From contig CM022298.1 of assembly GCA_011799875.1 (NCBI GenBank), forward strand, positions 283,351,395 to 283,415,394: DNA of 64,000 bases. Reading direction: 5' to 3'. A model generated the notes under the pieces. It did no database searches and had not been told where the DNA came from. It saw nothing but the letters and a program-made list of their open reading frames with translations. Positions 1 through 11,260 of this stretch are shown here, piece by piece; within the stretch, counting starts at the first letter, position 1, and each line of letters starts with the position of its first letter. The DNA comes from Thinopyrum elongatum. Taxonomy: Eukaryota; Streptophyta; Magnoliopsida; Poales; Poaceae. A program made the position numbers and the translations under genes.

Positions 1-160
1 ACCGACGGTCGAATATATACACCACGTGAGCTGAGAGTTTTCAAGAAAATACTCGATAGACCGATAGTCAACCCGTGATGAATAATAATGATCTAATTTA
101 GTTTTTATAGTACATATATTTAATTTTAGAAGTTTAATCTTTGAATTATGAACATAGGAA

Positions 161-1348
161 ATGTCGTCCGACGACGATAGGCTCCCGGAGTGCGACTGGT
201 GCGGTGACGATCGGGGTCTGTGCGACAGGCCTCACCTGGTAGAAGGTTGGCGCTTCAGTATTAAGCTCCAGGAGACCTTTGATGTTCAAATGGTACGCAA
301 TGATGGCAAGTGTTTTTTCGTAATTTAGCATGACTTCTGCTTCTTCAACGTGTAATTTCCGTCTTTTACAATTCGACTAGCATCCCATGCCATGCAAGAC
401 GCTATGTCTTGGAGAAGTTGGATTTTGAAGATCATGAAAATATGGAGACAAAGATAGTTCACCTAAGGACCCATCATGGTTATGATTTTGCTGTAAACCT
501 ACACAATTTTGAGAGCGTATCCCATTTTGGTTGCCCAAATTGGGAAGCACTTTGCAAGACGTATGATTTTCATGAGGGTATGCTTGTCACCTTGGATCTT
601 GGTGATCCTAACATCGACGAAGAGAATATGGACATTTGGGTCCTTGTTGATACGGTTCCAATTCTACCGCTATGTGAGTTTCTCAAACATATTTATTAAG
701 TAATTTATATTGTTTATTTCAAAATAGTTGACAGCTTATTTCCATTGATAGCTTATTTTCATTCTTCAAAAAATGTATGAAAGATGGTAGACAGAACCTA
801 GTACACCAATGGCGCAAAATTAACTTATCAGGAGAAAGATCATCTTATCTCATTTATTATTGATGTTGAGAATTACAATATCAATTTTCAAACTCCTGCA
901 CATTATGGTCAATACGTGCCACTAGTGCACGTGTTGAACTACGGTAACATCCATGGAGATGGCATGGTAAGATTTTTTACTATTATGACATCCGTGCATC
1001 TTTTTTATATATTCTTCTAAAGCTAAACTACATTGCTAACTACGATGTTATTATTATGTTTTTCAACAGAAAATCCTGAAGGATTGTGTGCCTGATCTGA
1101 TGTTTCCGAAAGGTCGGCTTGATGTTATTAGCTTATGACCAAGTCTGCCTAGGCTTCACAACTATTCATACCGGATTTCTGAAACCGATCAAGACATGAC
1201 AATCAAAGAATGGAAAAAATGTATGAATAATCATAGGGAGCTACTTGGAAGCAACATTGTGCGAAGCGCAAGAATTGGAGACAGGATAGTCTCCATTATC
1301 CATAATGGAGAGTCAGGGGCTATCTTGTTTTATGCTATTTTACCTTAG
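161..1348 (+). pseudogene. B3-like (TF-B3 superfamily) protein gene, broken, carried by CACTA-1
   Basis: At least four exons can be traced. Exon 1 starts at ATG 161 (MSSDDDRLPECDW) and reads to about 318. Exon 2 is about 381-673 (HHGYDFAVNL, CPNWEALCK, MDIWVLVD), ending at a GTGAGT donor. Exon 3 runs to 966 (GQYVPLVHVLNYG) with a GTAAG donor. Exon 4 is 1070-1348 (IKEWKKCM, RSARIGDRIVS, FYAILP, stop). The layout matches a Triticeae multicopy B3-like family known from memory, presumed DNA-binding and nuclear. It is broken: in-frame stops occur before and after the MVDRT motif in exon 3 and after DVISL in exon 4, and the exon 1/2 junction is out of phase. Its position between the window edge and a CACTA terminus suggests capture by the transposon. 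B3 assignment is by overall resemblance, with moderate certainty. Confidence 0.65.
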
Positions 1349-1561
1349 AGAGGGTAGTAGGTCCTATGAGAGAGGAGTAGGTCCTAGGTACAATGTGTTA
1401 TTATGTGCTACAATGTGTTAGAGTTGATGATGATGAGGAGGAGGAGTTGTGATTATGACTAGTGACCAAGTTGTTATATGATGTCTCATGGACGAAAATG
1501 ATGATCATGAGGAGTTGTTATATGACAATGATGTATTATGATGATAAGTTGTTAATGATAT

Positions 1562-1740
1562 GATGATGAGTTATTATATCATTGGGTGAAAGAACCGCGG
1601 ATTAGTTTCAAGTGGATGGATCCTAAGTGACCAAGTCATGGATTATCACGATAATCCATGACTTGGTCACTTAGGATCCATCTACTTGAAACTAATCCCC
1701 GATTCTTTCACCCAGTGATTTAATAACTCATTATGATGTA
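1562..1740. repeat. Fold-back (MITE-like) inverted repeat
   Basis: Two arms of about 85 bases (about 1562-1647 and 1650-1740) are near-perfect reverse complements separated by two bases (AC at 1648-1649). The arms share GGTGAAAGAA / TTCTTTCACC and GGATCCTAAGTGACC / GGTCACTTAGGATCC. The outer ends are imperfect (ATGATGAGTTATTA against TAATAACTCATTATGAT). No classical TIR plus target duplication could be assigned, so it is either a MITE or a simple foldback. It lies in the non-coding stretch between the B3-like pseudogene and the CACTA-1 terminus. Confidence 0.8.
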
Positions 1741-1829
1741 AAAGCAATCTCTAAATTGCTACTGTATGAAAACTTGTATAATGGTGTATGAATACGACAT
1801 AAAATAAAAAAGAAATAGAATACGGAATA

Positions 1830-2039
1830 ATAGTAGTAGCGCGGGCAGAGAGGCGCGCTGCTAGTAATTACCAGTAGCGCTTTCTGCAAGAAGCGCTACT
1901 ACTAAGTAGGTATAGCAGTAGCGCGGGTAAACCAACGCTACTGCTAACCTTTAGCTGTAGCGTCGTAGCAGTAGCGCTGTCCCCCGCACTACTGCTAGGC
2001 CAAAAACCAGCGCTACTGCTAGGCTTTTCCCTAGTAGTG
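1830..2039. repeat. CACTA-1 right subterminal repeats and terminus
   Basis: Many copies of AGTAGCGC and its complement GCGCTACT in both orientations, in units such as CAGTAGCGCT and AGCGCTACTACT, lead into the terminal CCCTAGTAGTG at 2029-2039. Such motifs are the usual binding sites for the CACTA accessory (TNPA-type) protein. They match the subterminal repeats of CACTA-3 but not those of CACTA-2 or CACTA-4. Confidence 0.85.
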
Positions 2040-3262
2040 GTAGTGGGGCCCACAAGCACCCCCTTGACCCACCTCTGCCTCTATAAATATTCTAAAATCC
2101 CAAAAACCCTAGGGGAGTCGACGAAATACTTTTTCCGGTGCCGCAAGTTCTAGAACCAAGAGATCCAATCTAAAGGCCTTTTCCAGCACTCTACCGGAGG
2201 GGGCAACGATCACGGAGGGGTTCTTCATCATCCTTGTTGCCCCTCCGATGATGCGTGAGTAGTTTACCACACACCTACGGGTCCGTAGTTAGTAGCTAGA
2301 TGGCTTCTTCTCTCTTTCTGATCTTCAATACAATGTTCTCCTCGATATTCTTGGAGATCTATTTGATGTAACTCTTTTTTGCGATGTGTTTGTTGGGATC
2401 CGATGAATTGTGAGTTTATGATCAGTTCTATCCATGAATATTATTTGATTCTTTGATGAACTCTTTTATGCATGATTGTTATAGCCTCGTATTTCTTCTC
2501 CGGTTTATTGGTTTGGTTTGGCCAACTAGATTGATTTATCTTGCCATGGGAAGACGTGCTTTGTGATGGGTTCGATATTGCGGTGCTCAATTTCAGTGAC
2601 AGAAAGAGACATGGCACGCATGTATCATTGCTATTAAGGGTAACAAGATGGGGTTTATTCATATGTGAGTTTATCTTGTCTACATCGTGTCATAGTTCTT
2701 ATTGCATTACTCCGTTTTTCTGTGAACTTAATACACTAGATGCATGCTGGATAGCGGTCAATGTGTGGAGTAATAGTAGTAGATGCAGGCAGGAGTCGGT
2801 CTACTAATCTTGGACATGATGCCTATATACCTAATCATTGCCTTGGATATCAAGAGGATTATTCACTTTTCTATCAATTGTCCAACAGTAATTTGTTTAC
2901 CCACTGTATGCTATCTTCTTGAGAGAAGCCTCTAGTGAAAACTACAGCCCCCAGGTCTATTTCCTATCATATATTAAATCCAAAATACCTTGCTACAAAT
3001 TTTCTTTATTTATTTTGTATTTTTTAGATCTATTTATCAAAACCTATACAATTTAATCTATCTCAATACCGTTGAGGGATTGACAACCCTCTTACGCGTT
3101 GGGTTGCAAGTTTTTGTTGTTTGTGTGCAGGTGCTATTTACATAGTGTTGCTTGGTTCTCCTACTGGATTGATAACCTTGGTTTCATAAATGAGGGAATT
3201 ACTTAACTTTGTTGTGCTGCATCATCCTCTCCTCTTCAGGGAAATACCAACGCAGATAAGCA
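2040..3262 (+). repeat. 5' LTR of element A (left end removed by CACTA-1)
   Basis: Aligns with 57626-58857. It has a TATA box (CTATAAATAT at 2081-2090) followed by the leader. It ends in AAGCA at 3262, just before the primer-binding site. By eye, roughly 26 of about 270 compared bases differ from the 3' LTR, clearly more than between the two LTRs of element B. Confidence 0.85.
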
Positions 3263-3277
3263 ACCAGGAAGAATTTC

Positions 3278-3295
3278 TGGCGCCATTGCCGGGGA
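3278..3295 (+). other. Primer-binding site, tRNA-Asp type, element A
   Basis: TGGCGCCATTGCCGGGGA lies 15 bases after the LTR end. It is complementary to the 3' end of plant tRNA-Asp except at one position (A where G is expected). This is the minus-strand DNA priming site. Confidence 0.75.
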
Positions 3296-3520
3296 GGATC
3301 AAGTCAAGATAGTCTCACGTCAACTTGCCAATTTCTCGCGCCGTTGTCGGGGAGACATCATCAACATCTATCAAGTATCTACACATAAACTCTCATCTCA
3401 TTGAAATTACTTTATTTTCCATTTTCCTCTCGTTTTCATCTCCCCCACTTCTAAAATGTTTTTAACAAAAAAAATCCATTCGCCTTTTTCTTGTTTGCTT
3501 GCGATCTTGTTTGCGTAGCC

Positions 3521-5609
3521 ATGATATCTCAAGAAAATACCAAATTGTGTGATTTTTTTAATACCAATAATAATGATTTTATTAGTACTCCTATTGCTCC
3601 TCCTACCGCTAGTGCGGAGTCTTATGATATTAATGCTGCTTTGTTGAATCTTGTTATGAAAGAGCAATTTTTCGGTAATCGTAATGAGGATGCTGCGTCC
3701 AATCTAAACACTTTCGTAGAATTGTGTGATATGCAAAAGAAAAAAGATGTGGACAATGATATTGTGAAATTAAAATTATTTCCCTTTTCTTTGCGGGATC
3801 GTGCAAAAATTTGATTTTCGTCTTTGCCACGAAATAGTATTGATTCTTGGGATAAGTGCAAAGATGCTTTTATTACTAAGTATTTTCCTCCCACGAAAAT
3901 TATCTCCCTTAGGAACCAAATTATGAATTTCAAGCAACTTGAGCATTAACATGTTTGCAATCTTGGGAAAGAATGAAATTAATGCTAAGAAATTGTCCTA
4001 CTCATGGTTTAAATCTATGGATGATTATACAATAAAATTATGCGGGATTGAATTTTGTTTCTAGAAATCTTCTAGACTCCGCCGCGGGTGGTACTTTTTT
4101 GGAAATTACATTGGGTGAAGCCACTAAATTTCTTGATAATATTATGGCTAATTATTCACAATGGCATACCGATAGAGCACCTACTAGTAAAAAGGTTAAT
4201 TATGTTGAAGAAATTAGTACTTTGAGTGAAAAAGTTGATGCACTTATGAAATTTGTTGCTAGTAAAAATGCTCCTATTGATCTTAATGATGTGCCTCTAT
4301 CTACTTTGATTGAGAAAAATAGTGATCACGTAGATGTGAATTTTGTCTCGTGAAACAATTTTAATAACAATGCTTATAGGAGTAATTTTAATCCTAGACC
4401 GTTTCCTGGAAGTTCCTCTAATAATTATGGCAATTCCTATGGTAGTTCTTATAATAATAATAGGATGCCCTCAGATCTTGAGAGTAATATTAAAGAATTT
4501 ATCAATGCTCAAAAAGATTTCAACACTACGATAGAAGAAAAAATGAATAAGATTGATGATATGTCTAGGATCATTGATAGAATTACTCACGATGTAGGAA
4601 ATCTCAAGATTAATTTTTTTTTTCCACCCAAGGTTGATATGAGTGAATCAATTAAAGCTCTATATGTCTACATGGATGAAAGTAAGAAAAGAACCACTAT
4701 GATAAGAGCTAAAAGTGAATTTTTAGAAAAAGCATTTTCGCCCGATTGCTTTCATAGTAATGATGAAGATGTTAAGATGATTGGTGTTTCTTCTATTGAT
4801 TCCTTGTTTAGTAATATTAAAATTGATTATGAGAGGACTGAAGAAGAGTTAACTTTAAATAGAAGGCATCCTCATAATTCGAGGGAGAAAATCTTGTTGG
4901 AAAAAATGATAAAAGTGGGTTTGGAGAGGTAAAAACTTTAAATAGTGATGTGCCCAATCTTTTGGATTACAAAGACTTTAATTATGATACTTGCTCTTTG
5001 ATTAAATGCATATCTTTGTTACAATCCATGATAAATTCACCCAATGCCTATGAACAAAATAAAGCTTTTACTAAACATATTGTTGAAGCAATGATGAAAG
5101 CTTTACAAGAAAAGTTAGAATTAGAGATTTCAATTCCTAGAAAATTATACGATGAATGGGAACCCACCATTAAAGTCAAGATGAAAAATTATGAGTGCAA
5201 TGCTTTATGTGATTTGGGTGCTAGTGTTTCCACAATTCCGAAATCTCTATGTGATGTGCTAGGTTTTACCAATATGGAAGAATGTTCTCTTAATTTGCAC
5301 TTGGCGGATTCTACTATTAAAAAGACTTTGGGAGGAATTAATGATGTTATTATTCTTGCAAATAGGAATTATGTGCCCATAGATTTTATTGTTCTTGATA
5401 TTGATTGCAATCCGTCATGTCCCATAATACTTGGTAGACCGTTTTTACGAATTATAGGTGCCTTGATTGATATGAAAGGAGGGAATATTAAATTTTAGTT
5501 TCCCCTAAGAAAGGGTATGGGACACTTCCCTAGAACTAGAATTAAGCCACCATATTAGTCAATCATGAGGGCAACCTATGGAGCAAAAACCAAAGAAGAC
5601 AATACTTGA
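3521..5609 (+). pseudogene. gag-protease gene of element A, degenerate
   Basis: Starts at ATG 3521 (MISQENTKLCDF), the same N-terminus as the better-preserved copy in element B. Recognisable in order: the gag core (FVELCDMQ, LFPFSLRDRAK), NLLDSAAGG, an Asn/Tyr-rich linker, a coiled-coil-like segment from about 4465, then a pepsin-type retroviral protease with active-site motif DLGASVSTIP at about 5214-5243 and the typical ILGRPFL near 5430. It is broken by a TGA at 3812-3814 (Trp in element B), another stop near 4351 after VNFVS, at least one frameshift, and a TAG at 5496-5498. At the gag/protease junction it has a Glu codon where element B has TAG. No polymerase follows. Confidence 0.85.
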
Positions 5610-8106
5610 ATCTATGCATTATGCCTAGCTAAGGGCGTAAAAGAACAACGCTAGTTGGGAGGCAACCCAATAGTTATCCTTTATATTTTTGTTTCTTTTC
5701 TGTTTTTAATAAATTTGCATTAATGATAATGTTATTATTGTGTTTTATGTTTTAATTAGTGTTTGTGCCAAGTAAAGCTTTAGGATTATGTTGGATGATA
5801 GTTGATTTGATCCTGTTGGAAATCAGAAGGTTTCGCGTCCAGTAGAAGAATTGTTAAAATATGTTGGAGCGTGTAAAAATTCTGAAATTTTACACATGAT
5901 TTATATACAAATTGCCCATATCGTCCTAATTTTTCAGAATATTTGGAGTTATAGAAGTATGAGCTTAATTCGGTTTGCTACAAACTATTCTATTTTTGAC
6001 ATATTATGTTTTTGTTGCATTGTGTGCTTATTTTGATGAATCTATGGATAGTATCGGGGGGTATAAGCCATGGTAAAGTTAGAATACAATAGGTATAATG
6101 CAATAACAAAATATGAATGGGTTGCAACAGTACTTAAAGTAGTGAATTGTTTTCTTATACTAACAGATCTCACGAAGGTTTTGTTAAGTTTTGCGTGATT
6201 CAAGTTTTCAAGTTTTGGGTGAGATCAAGTTATGGATGAAGGAATAAGGAGTGAAAAGAGCCTAAGCTTGGGGATGCCCATGGAACCCCAAGGTAATATT
6301 CAAGGAGTACCAAGCAACTAAGATTGGGGATGCCCTGGAAGGCATCCCCTCTTTCTTCTAACGACCATCGGTAATTTTACTTGGAGCTATATTTTTATTC
6401 GTCACATATCATGAGTTTTGCTTGGAGCGTCTTGTATTATATGAGTCTTTGCTTTTTTGCTTTTTAGTTTGTCATAATCATCCTTGCTGGACACACCTAT
6501 TTGAGAGAGCCATAATGATGTTATGATTTGTTAGAATTGCTCTATGTGCTTTACTTAAAAAAATTGAGCTATGGAATCACTCTAGTACTTCACTTATATC
6601 TTGTTGAGCATGGTGGTTGTTTAATTTTTGAAGAAATACTCTCATGCTTCACTTAGATTATTTGAGAGTTAGTAAATTTTTAAAGAAATATCCTCTCATG
6701 CTTCACTTATATTATTTTGAGAGTTGAAAATTTTGAAGAAATATTTATGCTCTCGTGCTTCACTTAAATTTATTTGAGAGCTTGTTAGTAGCAATGGTAA
6801 TATATGAATTTAGTCCCAAAGTGATAGATATTCAAGAGGGATATAACAAAAACTTTCATGAAGAGCATTGGATATTATGAACTTGATTCCTTGTAATAGT
6901 TTTGAGATATGGTGATAGTAATATGTGAGTCATGTTGGTGAGTAATTATGCTTTAGTAAGAATATTGGTGTTAAGGTTTGTGATTCCCTATGCAAGCACG
7001 AAAGTCAATAGTTATGCAATGAAGTTACATCCTATTTGTGGTGCATTATTCAGTGTTAGATATGTTTAATGCTCGTTTATGATCATTTTCGTTTCTTGTT
7101 TGCTCGCTTCTCAATCTATTTTCTAGCCTCCATTTGTACTAACCGGGAATACTGCTTGTGCATCCAACTCCTTAAACCCAAGTTGTGCCAAATGAGTCCA
7201 CCATACCTACCTATATGTGGTATTTCCATGTCATTCCAAGTAAATTTGTATGTGCAAACTCTAATTTTCAAAATGAATTTCCTTTTTGTGTGCCCGTACC
7301 GCTCGTGAAGCGGCAGGGGGTGGCCAATATTTTCCATGCTAGGTAGGTTATTCTGAAGATGAGTGTTTATTCACTTGTCATTACATGAGAATGTGGCAGG
7401 TAATAGGGATGCCCAGTCCCAAAATGAAAAAAATTATTTATATGTTATCAATAATAAATTCCTTGGAAAGTGTTGGTATGGAAGGCACCCGTGGATACGG
7501 CTAGCCATGGATTGTGAAAGAATGGTGGAAAAGGAAATAAACTTTATTTTATGTTTGGGAACCGCCTACGATTTACCTAGCATGGAAGATATTGGGAAAT
7601 CTCGGTAACTTTCATTGACAGGAAAAGCATGCCTCTCAAAACAGTTTTATCTCTCCATTTAAGCTTTGAGCTCTGGCACCTCTACAAATCTGTGCTTCCC
7701 TCTGCAAAGGGCCTATATATTTACTTTTATGCAATTTTTATTTTTATTGAGTATCCATCTTCTCTTATAAGGCACCAACTAGGGAACACTATTATCATAC
7801 TTGTGCATTGGATATAGCTAATATTTGAGTGTGTTTCATGAATGGATCAATGATTGATCATAATGGGCTAGGGATAGCTTTCTTTAGCATTGATATTTTG
7901 AAAGACATGGTTGCTTGTTGATATGCTTGAGTATTGATGTCCTCATATCAATTATAGACTATTGCTTTGAACCATCTAAAGTCCAAATGTCCATGCTACA
8001 AAAGAAAAGAATATGTGATGAACATGTTAGGCAACATTCCACATCAAAAATTCTGTTTTTATCATTTACCTACTCGAGGATGACCAGGAATTAAGCTTGG
8101 GGATGC
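5610..8106 (+). other. Non-coding internal region of element A
   Basis: AT-rich, with no supportable coding sequence. It holds a conserved stem (TTGGGAGGCAACCCAA at 5655-5670) just after the protease. Two polypurine-like copies follow at about 6264 (AAGCTTGGGGATGCC) and 6320. The real polypurine tract is at 8093-8106, just before the 3' LTR. Short direct repeats containing CTTCACTTATAT and TTGAGAG lie around 6540-6790. Short reading frames here have no recognisable domain. Confidence 0.7.
8093..8106 (+). other. Polypurine tract of element A
   Basis: AAGCTTGGGGATGC abuts the TGATACG start of the 3' LTR at 8107, the position expected for plus-strand DNA priming. The same sequence precedes the 3' LTR of element B. 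Confidence 0.7.
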
Positions 8107-8230
8107 TGATACGTCTCCAACGTATCTATAATTTTTGATTGTTCCATGATGTTATATTATCAATCTTGGATGTTTTATATACATTTACTAGAAACTTTAT
8201 ATCAATTTTTGGGACTAACTTATTGACATA
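8107..8230 (+). repeat. 3' LTR of element A, first 124 bases
   Basis: Starts TGATACGTCTCCAACG and follows the element B LTR through GGGACTAACTTATT. It stops at GACATA, where CACTA-2 begins at 8231. The LTR continues at 57424 with GTGCCCAATGCC, matching the AGAGCCCAGTGCC that follows at this place in element B's LTR. Confidence 0.9.
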
Positions 8231-8356
8231 CACTACTGCAGGATGCTACTAACGCGACACTACAATCAGAGACCCTTCGACAAAATTGTGTGCGACGCAT
8301 TAATCGCAAATGGTGATGTAGTAAAACTGTAAAAAATGATACGATATGTTTGCAAT
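8231..8356. repeat. CACTA-2 left terminus
   Basis: Terminal CACTACTGCAGGATGC is followed by GTGTGCGACGCATT and AATGGTGATG, subterminal motifs that recur at 27891-28300 and 56640-57160. It is cut at 8356/8357 by the LARD; the sequence resumes at 27891. Confidence 0.8.
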
Positions 8357-9397
8357 TGTAACAGCCCGAGACCGACGCTCCAGATGCCTTCCAGTTATTT
8401 TATTGTATCATGTGTTTTATTTGATTGTTGCATTGCATCTTGTCATCATGCCATTAATTTTTACCAACCCAAATGTTTCTCAAACAAATAAATTGGATGG
8501 ATCTTCGATCCATTTAAATTGAGGGAAATTCACATGGTGATTTCTCTTTAAAACATATATCCTCCCAATATTATTAGGAAGCTATATTGAAATATTCCTA
8601 TAGTTTGGAACCACCCTCAAACACACTTGCAGTTTAAATTATATGCATTTCATAATTTCCCTTTCCAACCTTTTCCAAACCCTATGCCCAATTCTTTCTA
8701 TAACCTTTGCTCTTCTCTCCTTTTCTTCTTCCTATTTTTTTGGAAAAGAAGAGAAGTAAGGAGAGAAGGAGCCCATCAGCCGGACTAGTTGGCCCAAGGC
8801 ACATCCGACCGCACCTTTAACCCTAGCCTCTCCTCTCGGTCCCTGATCTCTCCATTGTTTCCCGTTCGAGCGCCGCCAGGGGAGAGCCCCACACTCGATC
8901 CCCTGTCTCTCCTACTCGATCCCGATCCCCCAGCTCCCCTCCTTCCTCCTGGCGCCGCCACACACGCATAGAGAGAGGGCAACGCCCCGCCATCATCCCG
9001 ATCCCCACACGCGCGCCGCCCCGCGCGCCTCTCCTTGCTGCTGTTCCTTCTCCTCCTTCGATGGGTCGCCCAGCACGCTAGGAAGCTCATACCCAAGCTT
9101 GCTCTGCCAATTGCCATGGCCTCGGCCTCGTGTTTAGCACATTGTCGCCTACACCAGCCATCGCCGCAGCTTCCTGCCGTCAAGCTCGCCTCCGCCTCTC
9201 TGTCGCTGCTCTCCTTCTAACCCCTCCATGCTCGCCGTCGCCCACGCCTAGGCAGGCCGCCGTGCATCTGCTGCCACCTCTGCTTCCTTTAGCTGATGCA
9301 CCTCCTCCTCATTGTGGGTCACCTCGCCTCCTCTTCTCATGTCCATGCGCGCCCCTGGACGGCCTCCCGCGCATGGGCACCACCATGGCTGCGGCTA
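8357..9397 (+). repeat. 5' LTR of the LARD, part 1
   Basis: Matches the start of the 3' LTR at 23776; by eye about 8 differences in the first 160 bases. The C-rich stretch from about 8800 gives long open frames on both strands that are compositional, not genes. It is interrupted after GGCTA at 9393-9397 by element B and continues at 17700. Confidence 0.9.
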
Positions 9398-10967
9398 TGA
9401 TACGTCTCCAATGTATCTATAATTTTTTATTGTTCCATGCTATTATATTATTTGTTTTGGATGTTTTATATGCATTAATATGCTATTTTATATTATTTTT
9501 GGGACTAACTTATTAATCTAGAGCCCAGTGCCAGTTTCTGTTTTTTCCGTGTTTTTGAGCTTCGCAGAAATGGAATACCAAACGGAGTCCAAACGGAATA
9601 AAACTTCATGATGATTTTTCTTGGACCAGAAGACACCGAGGGCATTTGGAGTGCAAGTCAGAAGAGCCACGAGGCGGCGGCAAGGGTGGAGGGCACACCC
9701 TAGGGGGGCGCCCCCTACCTTGTGGGCCCCACGGTGACTCCCTCACCTAGATCTTCCTCCTATATGTTCACATATATTCCAGAACCAACAGAAGCATCCA
9801 CGAAAACACTTTTCCACGGCCGCAACCTTCTGTTCCCATGAGATCCCATATTGGGGCCTTTTCCGGCATCCTGCCGGAGGGGGAATCGGTCATGAAGGGC
9901 TTCTACATCAACCTTATTGCCCTTCCGATGAAGCGTGAGTAGTTTACCACAGACCTACGGGTCCATAGCTAGTAGCTAGATGGCTTCTTCTCTCTCTTTG
10001 TTTCTCAATACCATGTTCTCCTCGATGTTCTTGGAGATCTATCCGATGTAAACTTCTTTTGCGGTGTGTTTGTCGAGATCTGATGAATTGTGGATTTATG
10101 ATCAGCTTATCTATGAGTATTATTTGAATCTTCTCTGAATTCCTTTATGCATGATTTGATATCTTTGTATTTCTCTTCGAATTATTGGTTTGGTTTGGCC
10201 AACTAGATTGGTTTTTCTTGCAATGGGAGAGGTGCTTAGCTTTGGGTTCAATCTTGCGTGATTTCACCCAGTGACAAAGTAGGGTAGTGAGACACGTATT
10301 GCATTGTTGCCATCGAGGATAAAAAGCTGGGGTTTTCATCATATTGCTTGAGTTTATTCCTCTAGATCATGTCATCTTACTTAAGGCGTTACTCCGTTCT
10401 TTATGAACTTAATACTCTAGGTGCATGCTGGATAGCGGTCGATGTATGGAGTAATAGTAGTAGAAGCAGGCAGGAGTCGGTCTACTTGACACGGACGTGA
10501 TGCCTATATGCATAATCATTGCCTTGGATATGGTCATAACTTTGCGCTTTTCTATCAATTGCTCGACAGTAATTTGTTCACCCATCATATTATTTGCCTT
10601 CATGAGAGAAGCCTCTAGTGGAACCTATGGCCCCCGGGTCTATTTTCCATCATATTAGTTTCCGATCTACTATTTTGCAATCTTTTATTTTCAGATCTAT
10701 ATACCAAAAAAACCCAAAAATATTTTATCTTTTATTTATCTATCTCTATCAGATCTCACCTTTGCAAGTGACCGTGAAGGGATTGAGAACCCCTTTATCG
10801 CGTTGGGTGCAAGTGTTTGATTGTTTGTGGAGGTATTAGTGAGTTGCGCGTTCTTCTCCTACTGGATTGATACCTTGGTTCTTAACTGAGGGAAATACTT
10901 ACCTCTACTGTGCTGCATCACCCTTTCCTCTTCATGGAAAAAACCAACGCAAGCTCAAGAAGTAGCA
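9398..10967 (+). repeat. 5' LTR of element B
   Basis: 1570 bases from TGATACGTCTCC to GTAGCA. It aligns along its whole length with 16126-17694. The promoter region with the A+T-rich CCTATATGTTC segment lies near 9760. Confidence 0.93.
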
Positions 10968-10978
10968 GGAAGAATTTC

Positions 10979-10996
10979 TGGTGCCATTACCGGGGA
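10979..10996 (+). other. Primer-binding site, tRNA-Asp type, element B
   Basis: TGGTGCCATTACCGGGGA lies 11 bases after the LTR end. It is a diverged version of the tRNA-Asp complement seen in element A, with three mismatches to the expected sequence. Such changes may lower priming. Confidence 0.65.
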
Positions 10997-11260
10997 GATC
11001 TACGCCAAGTCAAGACTAGTCTCTCATTGACTTGCCAATTTCTGGCTTCGTTGTTGGAGGGATCTTCGTCGAGCATACCAAGTACCCATCATAAAACTCT
11101 CATCTCTTGCATTATGTTATTCGCCATTTGCCTCTCGTTTTCCTCTCCCCCACTTCTAAAACGATTTTTGAAAGATTTGCCTTTTTATTCGCCCTTCTTT
11201 CGTTAGTCGTTTTTGTTTGCTTTTTGTTTGCTCGTGTGTTAGATTGCTTGCTTTGTCACG

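Larger units (their letters stand above)
1..2039. mobile_element. CACTA-1, right part of a CACTA DNA transposon
   Basis: The right terminus is exact: the last bases before 2040 read CCCTAGTAGTG, the reverse complement of a CACTACTAGGG end. It is preceded by subterminal AGTAGCGC/GCGCTACT repeats. The element interrupts the 5' LTR of Gypsy element A: position 2040 onward aligns with 57626 onward in the other LTR, and 2040-2042 (GTA) is the probable right copy of the 3-bp target duplication. No left terminus is visible, so the element starts before this window. The part present holds a broken B3-like gene and a hairpin repeat but no transposase. The terminal and subterminal sequences are the same type as in CACTA-3. 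Confidence 0.85.
2040..8230 (+). mobile_element. Gypsy element A (Sabrina-like), left part
   Basis: A non-autonomous Gypsy-type LTR retrotransposon on the plus strand. It consists of a 5' LTR truncated by CACTA-1 (2040-3262), a primer-binding site, a degenerate gag-protease frame, a long non-coding stretch, a polypurine tract and the first 124 bases of the 3' LTR. The rest of the 3' LTR resumes at 57421 after the CACTA-2 insertion. No reverse transcriptase, RNase H or integrase is present. The family name is from memory of the TGATACGTCTCCAACG LTR start and the gag protein. Element A is the oldest LTR element here, judged by its LTR divergence and because everything else is nested in it. Confidence 0.85.

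Noticed and set aside
1..160. Possible left terminus of CACTA-1 near the window start
   Set aside because: No CACTACTAGGG or AGTAGCGC subterminal repeats are visible there. The element must extend further left.
3491..3520. Upstream ATG 3491 as the start of gag in element A
   Set aside because: Element B's gag begins at the position matching 3521; the extra residues have no counterpart.
8785..9516. Long frames on both strands in the LARD 5' LTR (and the same at 24234-25025)
   Set aside because: Present in both LTR copies with different breaks, low-complexity, no domain. LTR leader sequence.
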